Shown piece after piece: positions 1 to 11,950 of a stretch of DNA of 64,000 bases. The translations under genes were made by a program, and so were the position numbers. A model generated the notes under the pieces. It saw nothing but the letters and a program-made list of their open reading frames with translations, did not search any database and was not told the origin of the DNA. This stretch comes from Mytilus edulis (lineage: Eukaryota > Mollusca > Bivalvia > Mytilida > Mytilidae), in the NCBI RefSeq assembly GCF_963676685.1, contig NC_092345.1:79735592-79799591 (forward strand), in the 5' to 3' direction. Every line of letters begins with the position of its first letter. Position 1 is the stretch's first letter.

Positions 1-54
1 CTGATTGGCAACAACTGTTCTACATGTAATTGCTGCTTTAGAAACCTATTCCAT

Positions 55-430
55 AGTAAATAGTCCAACTTACCTAGATCTGATAAAACAAATAGGAACA
101 ATACACCTTATCACTATTCCCGGCTGACCCGTCCGCTTGAACTTTTGACGTCAACAACAATCACTTTTCCATTGTGGCGTCAGACATTTTGTTTTATGAC
201 GTCAAAATTTTACGGGAACCTGTGTGATTTCCAGCAATGGCGGACAAATAGCGATAAGGTGTATATTCTAATATATCTAGATTTGATTAAAAAAAATCAG
301 AATAGTATTCCAATGTAACTAGATTTGATAAATAGTCCATTGACACTAGATTTGATTAACAAATTGGAATTATAGTCCAATGACACTAGATTTGATTAAC
401 AATGCGGAATTATAGTCCAATGACAATGTA
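55..430. repeat. 40 bp minisatellite, block 1 (interrupted)
   Basis: Degenerate copies of a roughly 40 bp unit built around 'AATAGTCCATTGACACTAGA' followed by 'TTTGATAAACAATTCGGATT'. Copies are visible at about 58-98 and again at about 285-425. The two parts are separated by the short inverted-repeat element at 101-264, so that element seems to have inserted into the array. It is the same unit as the larger block at 835-1412. Confidence 0.8.
101..264. mobile_element. MITE-like element, TA-flanked
   Basis: The ends are inverted repeats of each other: 'CACCTTATCACTATT' on the left and, on the right, the complement of 'CACCTTATCGCTATT'. Each end is bounded by TA, as expected of a Tc1/mariner-type target duplication. 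There is no coding capacity. The interior holds two TGACGTCA-like palindromes (near 146 and 196). The family assignment is inference from the TA flanks only. Confidence 0.6.
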
Positions 431-834
431 ATTTCAACCGTTTGAAGGAACTGAATTAGATTGAAATTAATTTCTTCTAGTTGTCTCCCATAGACCGTTA
501 GTTGTTTTCCCGCGCTTCATGGGATATAGCCATTCAGCACGACAGGGCCGACTCGACTAGACGTGTTTCTCAGTTAATTTTTTTTTATCTTGCTTATGTG
601 AATTTATTTGATGTTATATGAAATGTTTTGATTTCAGTAGTAATTATGAATTACTTGACTATATTTTGTCGACGTGATATTATGTATCATAATGTGCAAT
701 TAAAATCAGCACATGGCACTGTCGTGTGGGTATTCAATTTGAACTTTAGTTTGGTTTTTATTAGTCTTATGTGCTTAGAGTTGGGTAGTCTATGGGCGTA
801 GTTATTGTAGAAGAACTAGATTTGATACCATGTC
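431..834. other. Unassigned stretch between minisatellite blocks
   Basis: AT-rich sequence with no open frame of note, no splice-bordered cysteine-rich exon and no obvious repeat unit. Nothing else was seen here. Confidence 0.5.
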
Positions 835-1412
835 AATGCTCGGGATTTGATAAACAATTCCTTTAATAGTCCATTGACACTAGATTTGATAAAGAATTCG
901 GATTAATAGTCCAATAAGACTAAATTAAACAATTTTGATTAATAGTCCATTGACATTAGATTTGATAAATAATTCGGATTAATAGTCCAATGTCACTAGA
1001 TTTGATAAACAAATCGGAATAATAGTCCATTGACACTAGTTTTTATAAACAATTCAGATTAATTATAGTTCAATGACACTAGATTAAACAATTCGGAATA
1101 AAAGTCCATTTACACTAAATTTGATAAACAATTCGGATTAATAGTCCATTGACACTAGATTTGATAAACAATTCGGATTAGTAGTCCATTGACACTGGAT
1201 TTGACAAAAAATTAGGATTAATAGTCAATTGACATTAGATTTGATAAATAATGCGGATAATTAGTCAATTGACACTAGGTTTGATAAACAATTTGGATTA
1301 ATAGTCCAATGAAACTAGATTTGATAGATTAATTGGAATAATAATCCATTGACTTTATATTTGATAAACAATTCGGATTAATAGTCAATTGACACTAGAT
1401 TTGATAACAAAA
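835..1412. repeat. 40 bp minisatellite, block 2
   Basis: About 14 head-to-tail copies of a 40 bp unit of the form 'AATAGTCCATTGACACTAGA' plus 'TTTGATAAACAATTCGGATT'. Copies differ by substitutions and small deletions (for example a shortened copy near 915-945). The array ends about 150 bp before the first visible exon of the cysteine-rich gene, so it probably lies in an intron or the 5' flank. Confidence 0.9.
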
Positions 1413-1560
1413 CCATGCTCGAGTAGACCAGTAAATTACGTTTTGTGTTTCAATTTTCTTTTTCTAACATTTTAGTTCTGGAGTAAACTTTTAGAAAATA
1501 TTAATATGATTACTATACTATGGAAGGTTTTAACAGAGTTGTTTTTATTTTAATTAACAG

Positions 1561-1659
1561 ATGATGTCGCTTGCACGTGTGAGGGTGAATGTACCGAGGG
1601 TAGATTTGAAAGTGGAACCTGTTGCGATGGTCAAAAATGTTGTAGAGAAGCATGTGATG
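1561..1659 (+). CDS. Cys-rich gene, visible exon 1
   Basis: Follows a 'TTAATTAACAG' acceptor and ends at a GTACGT donor. It is 99 nt, phase 1 in and out. It encodes CTCEGEC, then CC-DGQK-CC, then REAC. It carries eight cysteines in 32 codons. Confidence 0.75.
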
Positions 1660-4600
1660 GTACGTTAATTTTAATATCCTTCACTAAACTGAAACAAAGC
1701 AAAATCTTTTTGAAATATTTATACACACACACATACGCACGTCTTTATATTGTTTATAACTAATGTGGATACATGTGTAAATGTCAGAAAGACATGCAGA
1801 TAGCAACAGGAATAACAGTCGGAATTAAATGAACTCTCAAGTCATGTGTGACGTATCAGTATGATAGAGCTCTGCCTCTATACATTCTATTGAAGTGTGG
1901 TTAGGTGTTTTAACAGGATATATCTCTAGCTATGTATGCATGTTGTCAACTTGAATTTTACCGACTTCGTCGTCAGGGTAAATTTGGTACACATATGCAT
2001 GCATGTAAAGTAAGACCTGAAGCGCTGACAAGGTTATGCTCATTGTTGAAGGACGCATTTCGTACGACTAAAAATGCTAACAAGAAGCTCTCTTACAATA
2101 ATATTTCCTTGACTTCCTGACCAATGCTTTAGTTTTTGTTTTTTATGTACAATAGTCTAAGTAAAGCTATATATTCAAATTGCAGATGATTGGTGTGCAG
2201 ATGGAGGAGGAGTATGTGCCAGCGTATGTGAAGGACAAACCCCTCACGAAGTAGGCGAATGTTGTGGCGGAAATAAGTGCTGTAACAGTAAGCTATACTA
2301 TACATGATAAGAAAAGAGAGAGAGAGAGGGATAGCGCGAACAAAATTGAAACAATGAAATATAGGAAGATAAAAACTTCTGTATACTTTCATTATGCTAT
2401 TGACGAAAAAAATGGCTGTATCTTTATATCTGCGCTCCCACCTGAAAAGAATATATAAATGTAAAGAAAGCAATTTTAGTGTGATTTTGATAATGAAAAT
2501 GAGATGGTAGATTTTAAACGATTTAGTGTACTGACAGGCTACATACGAAGGCTATTCAGTTGTAGCTACTTAAAAAGTATAGGTTCTTTAAAGTCATAAG
2601 AAACGAGTGACCGGTGAAAAATAATGTTCTTCCAATTCTTGAACCAATTCATACAACCATCATAAACTTAGTCTTCTGTTCAAGAATTTTTCATTTTTTT
2701 CGCATAAATTTCGTATAATCGTCAATTTTTTTTTCAATCGGTCAGTGTTGTTGTGAAAATATGGCAGGTAATTAAAGTTCGTGTTTTGAAGCCGACGTTT
2801 AACGATTGTCACCTGTTTGTCAACAATCATCAATAAATCAACAAAAAAACATGGAAATTGAGCACGTGTTTATTCAGATAATAGTTTATTTTAAGGACAT
2901 CCATGCGTATTGCGATCACCGGATTTTTACGAGATGGGTCACACTGAGGTCACTTTGCATACGGAAAATATGTCGGGGGGGGGGGGGGGGGGGATTGCTT
3001 CCTGGAAAGGAAACAATTAAAATAAAGTAAACTTCTTCTAAATATGAATAGATTAAAGAATTTTCTTTAGAAAGAAGTATATGTACATAAGTTTTATAAT
3101 GTAAACTATCCATTGAGTTATAGAATAACATATGCATTATTTTTTTTAATTTGAGGTTTCTTATGACTTTAAACATTAGCATCATGACAGAGTTAGTATT
3201 CACTTCAAATGCATTGACTATATATATATGTTATAGAGGATAAACCATGTGAGCTACTTGAAGGAACTTGCCAATTTGCAAGTGCAGACGATTGTAATGG
3301 TGGATTTTTAAATGGATTTTGTGCAACACCAAGTTACAAATGCTGTAAACCCTGTAAGTATCGTAAATAATATTCTGAATATTAATATGTATGTCTTTTT
3401 GATTGAGTTATGTCTTGTATTACTTTGAATTATATACTTTTATAAATAAAATTAAAAATTATGATATTCAGATAAGGCACATTTAGATTTTTTAGTTTGA
3501 TATGAATGAGTAGATAATAGAAATGACTTAAACATGTTACAGTTAAAATATTAAAGCGTGCAATCCATGAGTTTAAATGTCTTGCTTGCCAACATTGTTT
3601 GGTTGTTTGCTCATGCATTGTAATTAAGATTGACACCTTAATTCAATGGGTAGGTGGATGCTTTAATATTTTAACGGTAAGCAAATCAATCTTCTTTTTT
3701 GATACTCCAGTTACTTATACAAATAACAATAGTATTCATTAATTTGTCAGGGCCTACATCTAATATAATTGGCGTTTATCATTTTGAATAATTCATATCG
3801 TTTTTACCATATTTCGTATTTGTAAGGCAATTTTTATTTATCATAAACTTTCTCCAGTATGCTTGAATTTCGATCTTCATAACTGTACATTAGTGTTAAG
3901 ATAATGATTGGCAAAAAGAAGCACCCTTCGATTTGTATAATCTTTTGATTTGTCATTTTCATGAAGTATAACTAGTAAAGTATTCAACGGTATTATTTCC
4001 ATAGTTAGATACAACATGTGAGAAGGTATTCTAAAACGAACAACATTACTCTTATTGGAATTGACATTCAAAATGAATGAATGTAGACTATTTTGATTTA
4101 GAAAATTATCTGGATTTTAATTCCAGTTACTGGTCTTTTAACACTACATTTGCCGCAACATTCATATTGCCTAAGGATATACTCATTCAAGTCTTTCTAT
4201 AGGTTGCATTTCTGTAAATATTGACAATGCAATTTCCCATAGGAACTCCTTTTACGGCTAAAACTGTACCACTTTTACTATGAAGTTTTGAAAATAAATC
4301 TTATCCTAGAATTGAAAGTTCACCACAATTATTTTCAAAGGTCAAAATATAGGGCTGTGCGGCATATTTTCAACGTTTATATGCCCTGAAATTCTCAGAG
4401 TTTAAACTTACGCTAATTTTCTTTAACTACCCCTACCTCGAATGAAAGATTACCACAGATTTCAATGTAAACAATATGCACGTGTTTATTTACTGGTAAC
4501 ATTCCCAAGTTCTGTCTCTGCGATATGGAACACAGAGAGCATAACTGGGAACCAGTATGTAAACAAAATTTATTTTCTATGAATATTCAATTTCTCCCCA

Positions 4601-5497
4601 AAAGAGGCGTGTTTTGAGCAACAGCTGTATTTACAAAGTGCAACCTATGGAGACAAATTAATAACTTCGGATCTGACAGATGCTTTTTAAATATACCATT
4701 CTCGCAACAGTGTTAACAAAACTGGCGTATCATGTGGATTTTTTCACTTTCAATGCAATATAAAAGAAATATGCGTGTTTGAAAAAAGGCAGCCTCATAT
4801 TGAAAACAAGTTTCTATTTATGAATCATAGAAGGCATTAGAAAATTGTCCTACATTTGAAACATAACTCATCATAGTGTTTTTTGTTAAATATAGGCTAG
4901 GACCCTTTAGATGTTACTAAATAGATGGGATTCATTATTCAATTAAAATTAAAGCTGCACTTACATTAAATTAAATATGAAAGTAGTAAGCTAAAGTGAT
5001 TTATATTTTCAATTTTAAAGAGAAAAGGTATAATCATAGTGCAATCAAAACCCATTGCAGTGCATATTGAGGTTATTGCTCTCAGTCTTGTGCTTATAGT
5101 TGCATAATAAAATTTCAAATTTATTTAGCATGACATGTTAGCTTAGATCACATTTTTTTTCACATAGTTATCTTCGAAATCTTGCATTTCTTTGAAAAAA
5201 ATCGAAATTGATACTTAGGTACGATGAAAATTATCCAAAGAAGTTGTATGAGTGATAATGCGTCAAATATTGATGGCAAAAATCATTTTCCATTTCATGA
5301 TTAAAAAATGAAGTAATATATAATATGTCAACTCTGGAGAGTTAATACCTCTTGTGGAAATTTGAGTGAATATTATTACTATATTTACAGGTGGACGTGA
5401 CTGTGACGGAACGTGCATGCCGCAAAATCAGTGTACTGGAACAGTTATTGGCCAAAACTCATGTTGTAAGAACAATCAATGTTGCGTGGAAAAATAA
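1561..5497 (+). CDS. Cysteine-rich multi-module secreted-type protein (3' part of gene, 4 exons)
   Basis: Joined exons 1561-1659, 2186-2287, 3237-3353 and 5391-5497. Each has an AG acceptor and GT donor, and every junction is phase 1, so the modules are interchangeable in frame. Exons 1, 2 and 4 end in the same CC-x4-CC pattern preceded by three spaced cysteines (C-x1-6-C-x3-5-C-x8-11-CC-x4-CC). Exon 3 instead reads C-x6-C-x7-C-x8-C-x6-CC, close to beta-defensin spacing. About 28 of roughly 140 visible residues are cysteine, which implies an extracellular disulfide-rich protein. No signal peptide exon is visible, so the gene begins left of the window or in an unrecognised exon. The stop is TAA at 5495-5497. 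I do not recognise the family; a host-defence or matrix role is speculation. Confidence 0.72.
2186..2287 (+). CDS. Cys-rich gene, visible exon 2
   Basis: Follows 'AAATTGCAG' and ends at GTAAGC. It is 102 nt, phase 1-1. It encodes DDWC, VC, VC, then ECC-GGNK-CC. It is the same CC-x4-CC module as visible exon 1, so the two look like tandem exon duplicates. Confidence 0.75.
3237..3353 (+). CDS. Cys-rich gene, visible exon 3 (defensin-like spacing)
   Basis: Follows 'ATGTTATAG' and ends at GTAAGT. It is 117 nt, phase 1-1. It encodes six cysteines in the order C-x6-C-x7-C-x8-C-x6-CC, ending YKCCKP. This arrangement differs from the neighbouring modules and resembles beta-/big-defensin cores, although the second gap (7) is longer than the beta-defensin norm. 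Confidence 0.75.
3354..5390 (+). other. Intron of the Cys-rich gene, no feature seen
   Basis: About 2 kb of AT-rich intron between two phase-1 exons. I found no additional cysteine-rich, splice-bordered exon and no clear tandem or inverted repeat here. Confidence 0.5.
5391..5497 (+). CDS. Cys-rich gene, visible exon 4 (terminal coding exon)
   Basis: Follows 'ATATTTACAG'. It carries another CC-x4-CC module (SCC-KNNQ-CC) and then VEK and TAA. A second possible donor (GTAAGA) lies inside the exon at 5466, also in phase 1, and a possible donor after the stop lies at 5511 (AG|GTAAAA). Confidence 0.72.
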
Positions 5498-5510
5498 TCC
5501 ACTGCCAATA

Positions 5511-7655
5511 GGTAAAACTATATTTAAAAAATACCAACAAATAATGTCTTCTAAAATAAAGTGCTCTTTCATCTGTTTGTTCATTGTACAAGAATAAAAT
5601 GTTGCAAAATTTCACAAATAAAGATACTCGGGTTGAATCAGTACTTCTTATATATAATTTAGAACAGTATGAATGAGCAGCTAACATACGCATTCACTTG
5701 TATTTTATTCAGGTTGCATGTAAGCAAATAAAATATGTTTTAACAGAGCTTTTATGAATCTTGGCAATGTCAGTTTCAGATAAATTTTGTTTAAATCAGA
5801 GATTTTTTTAAAGTATGATTTATCCCTCTCGAAAACAAGACATGTATATCAAACTATGCTGTTCTCTTTTTTAATCTAAATTGGATCAATATTTATATCT
5901 CCCCTGTAATGACTGCGCCCATAAATGAACATATTTAGCAGCAAAATTTGAGATTTTAACAGGTTATGGGGATCCAGAGTGGTCCAAAGTTGTAGATATG
6001 ACCATTTTCAATTACTAGATATATAACATATACACAAATATATGGTCTCGATATTATGTTAGAGCTAAATAATTCACATATAAGTATGAATTTCCAAAAG
6101 AACATAACAAACATATGAATGATAAGGATTTCTCATGGGGATAAATGATGAAAGATGCTTCATAGGTATTAAATTTATATAAGATGGTGAGTATATTCAA
6201 ATTATCTTTAAATAAGATTCACTTTCCAGAAAGGTTGAAACGAGCAAATTTTATAAACAAAAAGTGAACAAAACCGAATGAAATGATATACATACATGTA
6301 TATGTATGTATTTCCTTAATAAGCGAAGTATTCAAATATCAGGGATACTATAAGGGACATAAACCCTATGCCGGGGACGTCACATTCTATACCATGTCAT
6401 AGAAACGATAAACACTCAAAGGCCATTGCGTCATCTAATATAAAAGACAAAGAAATAGGAATAGTACTGAAATAAATTTCAATTCAAAGGAAATGAAATT
6501 TTCTTGTAAGCATTATCTGAGAGTTTGACTGTCCCTCTGGTATCTTTCGTCCCTCTTTTGCATCATACATTGATGAATATATTTTATATGTTTAAATCTA
6601 AAACATAAAGTTTTCAAATGCACCAATGAATGTTATAAAATAATAAAGTATCAACTCAAACCTTTTCGATTTATTTTGTAGATGAAGAACCAAGAAAAAA
6701 AGACATTCCATGAAGAGTAAACAGAAGATAAATTTTAAGAATAAACAATCACAAAATTCAGTGTATCTTTTTCTTTATATAAGTATTCACTGCAGTCACT
6801 GTACCGATGAATCATTAATATATACTTTCAGGTACTTTGACATTTTTATTCTATGTTACAATAATTTGAGTTCTTTATTCATCATAAGATCACCTGACTC
6901 AAAGGGCCAAGTGAGCTTTTCTCATCAATTGGCCCTCGCCACCCGTCTTCGCACAATAATTTTATTCTGCCTTGTCCATGTTGACCAATTTATAAATATA
7001 CGTGATGAATAACTGACATTTCCAATTCATTTACTTGTGTATGTGGTGCTGTTATTTTCATTCACTCTGTTGAACCATAAATTGGCATAATCTATGATTT
7101 TGTATAGGCGGGTATATTGTTTAAATCTGATGAAGGGAATGCGGAAAAAACAGGTCTCTTGCCCTATCAAACTTCAAAAAGGGAAGATTAAATCAAATAC
7201 TGCATTCAAATAGTAAGCTTATCCTTATATCGAATATGCATCTTCTTACTAATAGATATTTTGAGAACATAACGTTTGAAGTAAATAAATACTGGTTTCG
7301 GTTTGGAGATGTTTCAGTGCCCAAATTAAACCTGCTTGCCATCTCTGAAATGGCTCACTAGGTGTACGCTATGGAGCAGTTTTGATCTTTGTTTTCTGAA
7401 TAGACAATCATGAAATGACACAACATTAACAGTAACAATTTTCCCCGTTTTAAGAATTGTTTTTTTTTCTCAAATGTTCTAACGTATTTTTAATTACGAT
7501 ATGATCACCCAACCGGGAGTAATAACCCATAGCATATTTTTGAGATAGGGAGAATATGCTGTTTTCCGAATGAGGGATATCATGTGTATATTTGTAATCA
7601 TTTCGTTGGTCCTTTTAACTTGTGTCGTGTGTTTTACCCCTCTTACACAAATTAA
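5511..7655. other. Intergenic/intronic stretch
   Basis: Apart from the possible terminal exon at 6682 and a short fragment at about 6885-6965 that I recall as a common bivalve interspersed repeat (begins 'GATCACCTGACTCAAAGGGC'), nothing supportable was seen. The open frames here are short and lack gene-like composition. Confidence 0.45.
6682..6760 (+). other. Possible 3' terminal exon of the Cys-rich gene
   Basis: A good acceptor (TTATTTTGTAG) precedes a short stretch that, read in phase 1, gives x-EEPRKKDIP and then TGA at 6711-6713. AATAAA follows at 6740-6745. If joined from the donor at 5511 it would be 3' UTR, with the TAA only 13 nt before the junction. If joined from the alternative donor at 5466 it would encode a different C-terminus. 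Both readings are inference; RNA reads would decide. Confidence 0.35.
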
Positions 7656-10270
7656 TATAAAAAAAGAAGATGTGGTATGATTGCAAATGAGACAACTCTC
7701 GACAATGAGAAAAGCACATACCGCATAGTCAGCTATAAAAGGTTTCGAAATGACAATGCAAAGCAATTCAAACGAGAAAACTAACGGCCTTATTTATGTA
7801 CAAAATGAACGAAAAACATATATGTAACACATACACAAACGACAACCACTGAATTACAGGCTCATGACTTGGGACAGGGACCTACATACATAATGTGACG
7901 GGGTTAAATATGTTAGCGGGATCCCAACCCTCCCCCTAACCTGGGACAGTGATATAACAGTACAACATAAGAACGATCTATAATCAAAGCACTGTAAGCG
8001 CTGTAGGCAGTTAACCAAAAACCAAGCCAAACATAATTATAAAAACTGTTGCAATGTTGCTTCAATTTTTTTTTTTAAAGATTTTTAAAAAGAACAAACA
8101 TTAAACATTCATATATTGTACATATATGTTCATTTAGTGAATTAATCATTAAGGCAAATAATTCATATTTTGTCAAAGTTTTAAAAAGCAACGCATGTAT
8201 CATGTATATTTTTATCATGGTCATGAGTCTGCAGTGATACAAGTTTGCAATGATTGCAGTTCTTCTAGTTGATAGCTAACGTTGGTATTAGTTGACTGTT
8301 AGTAGTTCAAGTTGACTTTAGTACGAGCTTGGAAAAGTATGAATGGACTTGCTTCCCTGGAAAGAAAACTGAGTTTGTGTTCAACAGTACAAAAGTTATG
8401 AGACACAAATCAGACAAATGTTTACTACTACAGGGATCAAAGGTGGGGTGAGGTTTTTAATTATCAAAAAAATGATTGTAACATTATAATGCTGTTACGA
8501 AGTCTTCCAAACAAAGCTCCCATAATTATTCATTCCCATGGTCGCCTGAAATTGGACAAGGTCTAGTACACATTGTTTAGGTCTAGCAAAGTGACATGCA
8601 TGTGACGCCCATGAGATTGACATTGTATGTCATTCAATCTTTTTGAAATGACAAACAAGAATAAATATGGTTTAGTTTAGGAGTTGGTATTTCAATCTTA
8701 TACAAGTTCTCAAAACACACACAAGAGGGGGTGGGGTGACCCTAGGGACTACCCTTATATTTCATTTAATGTGTTATCTTGTCCCATACATGAATATATA
8801 TGGTTTGGGGTGGGATCTTAACCGTTATCAAGTTTTCAAACAAGTGGGGGTGGGGTGATCCTAGTGACTTCCCCTATATTTCATTTGATTTGTTATATTG
8901 TCCAATACATGAATACATATGGTTGAGGGGTGGGAATCTCATCTGTTTCTAAGTTATCAAACAGGAGTGGGTAGGGTGACCCTAAGGACTCTCCCTATAT
9001 TTCATTTGATTAGTTCTCATACATGAATATATATGGTTTAATTTAAAGGTGGGGATCTCGATGTTTCCAATTTCTCAATCAGGGGGGGTGGGCTGACTGT
9101 AGGGACTCCTCCTATATTTCATTTAATTTAGAGGTGGGGATCCCAAATGTTTCCAAGTTCTTAAACATGAGGGGTAGGGTGACCACAGGGACTTCCCTAT
9201 ATTTCATTTGATTTGTTATATAGTCCCATACACGAGTATATATGGTTAAGGGGTGAGGATCTCAAATTTTTCCAAGTTCTCAAACAGGAGGGTGTACAGT
9301 GACCATAGGGACCCCCTTATAATTCATTTGATTTGTAATATTGTCCCATACATAAAAACATATTGTTTAAGATTGTTGATCTCGACCGTTATAAATTCTC
9401 AAATAGAAAGGGGTAGAGTGGCCCCACGAACTCAACCTATATTTCATATGATTTGTTATATTGTCCCATACATTAATATATATGGTTTAGGGGTGGGGAT
9501 CTCGACCGTTTCCAAGTTCTCAAATAGGAGGGGTGGGGTGACCCGCAGGGAATCCCCCTATATTTCATTTGATTAGTTAAATTGTCCCCTACATGAAGAT
9601 ATATATATGGTTTAGGGGTGGGGATCTCGACCGTTACCAAGTTCTCAAACAGGAAGGGTGGGGTGACCCCAAGGGACTCCACCTATATTTCATTTGATGA
9701 TATATATATTGTTCCATATATGAATAAATATGGTTTAGGGGTGGGGATATCGACTGTTTCCAAGTTCTAAAACATGGAGGGGTGGGTGATCCTATGGACT
9801 TCCCCTATATTTCATTTGATTAGTTATTTAGTCTCTGACATACATGAATGTATATGGTTGAGGGGTGGGGATCTCATCTGTTTCAAAGTTATCAAACAGG
9901 AGGAGGTAGAGTGGCCCAATGGACTCCACCTATATACCATATGATTTGCTTACATTCAGGTATCATATAATATAGTTGCACTATTTGTGCCTGTCCCAAG
10001 TCAGGACCCTGTAATTCAGTGGTTGTCGTTTGTTTATGTGTTACATATTTGTTTTTTGTTATTTTTTTTATATAAATAGGGCCGTTAGTTTTCTCGTTTG
10101 AATTGTTTTACATTGTCTTATCGGGGCCTTTTATAGCTGACTATAGTGTATGGGCTTTGCTCCTTGTTGAAGGCTGTACGATGACCTATAGTTGTTAATG
10201 TCTGTGTCATTTTGGTCTCTTGTGGATAGTTGTCTCATTGGCAATCATACCACATCTTTTTTTTTATATA
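7656..10270. mobile_element. Composite 2.6 kb element with long inverted ends
   Basis: The left end (about 7656-7880) is the reverse complement of the right end (about 9991-10270). Both run from the outer 'GATGTGGTATGATTGC' type border through 'AAAACTAACGGC' and 'CAACCACTGAATTACAGG' to 'GACTTGGGACAGG'. The left arm lacks about 65 bp present in the right arm. The interior carries an array of about 120 bp units. No transposase was seen, so it is presumably non-autonomous. The outer border 'TCATTGGCAATCATACCACA' recurs at 48.27 kb and, in part, at 17.7 and 24.87 kb. The class is unknown. Confidence 0.6.
8695..9965. repeat. Tandem array of about 120 bp units (about 11 copies)
   Basis: Each unit runs 'GGGGTGGGGATCTCGACCGT', then 'CCAAGTTCTCAAACAGGAGG', then 'CTATATTTCATTTGATTTGT', then 'CCCATACATGAATATATATG'. 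The 'TATATTTCATTTGA' landmark falls at about 8757, 8875, 8997, 9111, 9199, 9319, 9439, 9559, 9684, 9806 and 9930. Spacing is mostly 118-125 bp, with one short unit of 88. Copies are moderately diverged. Open frames across this array are products of the repeat. Confidence 0.88.
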
Positions 10271-11754
10271 AGAAACTTCCAGCTATTTTAAATGACCTAT
10301 CAAAATTGAGAAGAAAAAAATACCCCTTGAAATTGCAGTAATATATTTAACTTTAAAAGCATCTAACATGCATTACCAACATTTATCACTGATAAAGAAA
10401 ATTTATACTGTTACCAGGAACATATATATTGTCAGATAAACTGTTCCCAGCTGTCACATTGTATTGGATTTTGACATTAAAATTGGTGTACAAAATATTT
10501 TCTGCTTTTTCTTTCTTTTACATGTATGTTTTGGTTTTCAATTCTAGTGTTTATATTTCTTTACAATGCAAAGATGTATTTTGTCACCTGTCTGGATTTT
10601 TTTAGTTAATAGGCAAAACCCGGGATTACCCTTATCCGCTTCCGGAATCGGATCCGATATTGTAATTGTCTTCTCGCGACAGCCATTTTGTTTTCAATGT
10701 TGTTTTTGACAGATAGTGAGATACGATTTTACTCAGATTTACACATTATATGTCGGCGATTTTCTGTATAAAGCTAGCGGTTGAACAAATTGAACATCGC
10801 TGTCATAAATAGTAATAATGAAAATAAGTTTGAGATCGTTTATTAGATCGACACTTTGGTAAACTAAAAACGTTTGCAAAGTTATTATTTATTTTCTTTC
10901 AAGGTCCGTCGGGCATGTCGGGCGTAGCTAGTAACCAAGTAGAAAGTACGACTGCAAAAGTGGAATGTCGAAGACCTCGGACAACCGCTAATTTTAACTC
11001 CTGCTTCAAAATTGAAAAGATACGAAAATTTCGTCTTCTAATTCAAAATTGCCGCCAACAGCGTGATCAGTTGAACTTAAATTAATAGACTACTGACGTA
11101 GTTGACTACGTATTGACGACAAACAGTATTCCTACGACTTTTGCAATTTGGGAAATACTTGTCTTTAGACATTTACGGCGATTAAATATTTCATACATTT
11201 GTTCTTTGACATCTCAGCCAAAAGCTCAGGGGATAATAAACTACATAAGGATTCCTAATGTGCTCTACTTCCTATGTGCAACTTCAAAACTTTTGGGAAA
11301 ATCGACGATCATTTAAGGTTTTTCTGGTCATATTTTTTGTAATCCAGAATGAAAAGTATGAAAAAACTGTCCAATAAGTTATAAATAACGTAGTAGCCAG
11401 CTAGGTGATAACAATGGTACGTATTTCAGCATTTATGGGGTAGAAAACAAATCCAGGGTGCTCGCATAAGGCAGCTTAACTGCCTAAAAATCAGTTGAAA
11501 AAGGCTCAACTCATCTTAACATTACTTTAGGCCACACCAATTTGATTCCCAGTTCTCTGGATTTGCGAGTTCCTCTATTGGAGAAATTGACTTTTCAATT
11601 TAAAAAAAATACCACTCTCGCAAATTTGTGGTCTGCATGCTGCTCCAAAATTAGTTTCTCAGTAAAAATTATGCAAAAATAAAAATATTAGATGACCACA
11701 AACACATAATTAGAGATTTGAATTAATAGCCACTTGTCGCAGATTATTTTCTTA

Positions 11755-11950
11755 CATAAGATGTTGTGGTATGTGAGTGCCAATGAGAACTCCCCACCCA
11801 AGTCACAATTTGTAAAAGTAAACCATTATAGGTCAAAATATGGGCTTTCACACGAAGCCTTGGCTAATACCGTATCGCAAGCTTTAAAGAACCCCAAAAT
11901 GACAAGTGTAAAACCATTCAAACAGGAAAATAAACGGTCCTGACTTAGGA
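11755..11950. repeat. Interspersed repeat fragment (same family as 12995-13260)
   Basis: Shares 'GTAAACCATTATAGGTCAAA', then 'GAAGCCTTGGCT', 'AAGCTTTAAAGAACCCC' and 'CCATTCAAACAGGAAAATAA' with the copy at 12995-13260, in the same order. It looks like the inner part of the family whose ends include the 'CATTGGCAATCATACC' border. An open frame crossing it is not a gene. Confidence 0.6.

Noticed and set aside
2806..3203. Frames across the G run near 2974-2993
   Set aside because: The poly-Gly/poly-Pro stretch comes from a homopolymer, inside an intron of the Cys-rich gene.
9253..9682. Open frames of 69-107 codons on both strands
   Set aside because: They lie wholly in the array of about 120 bp units.
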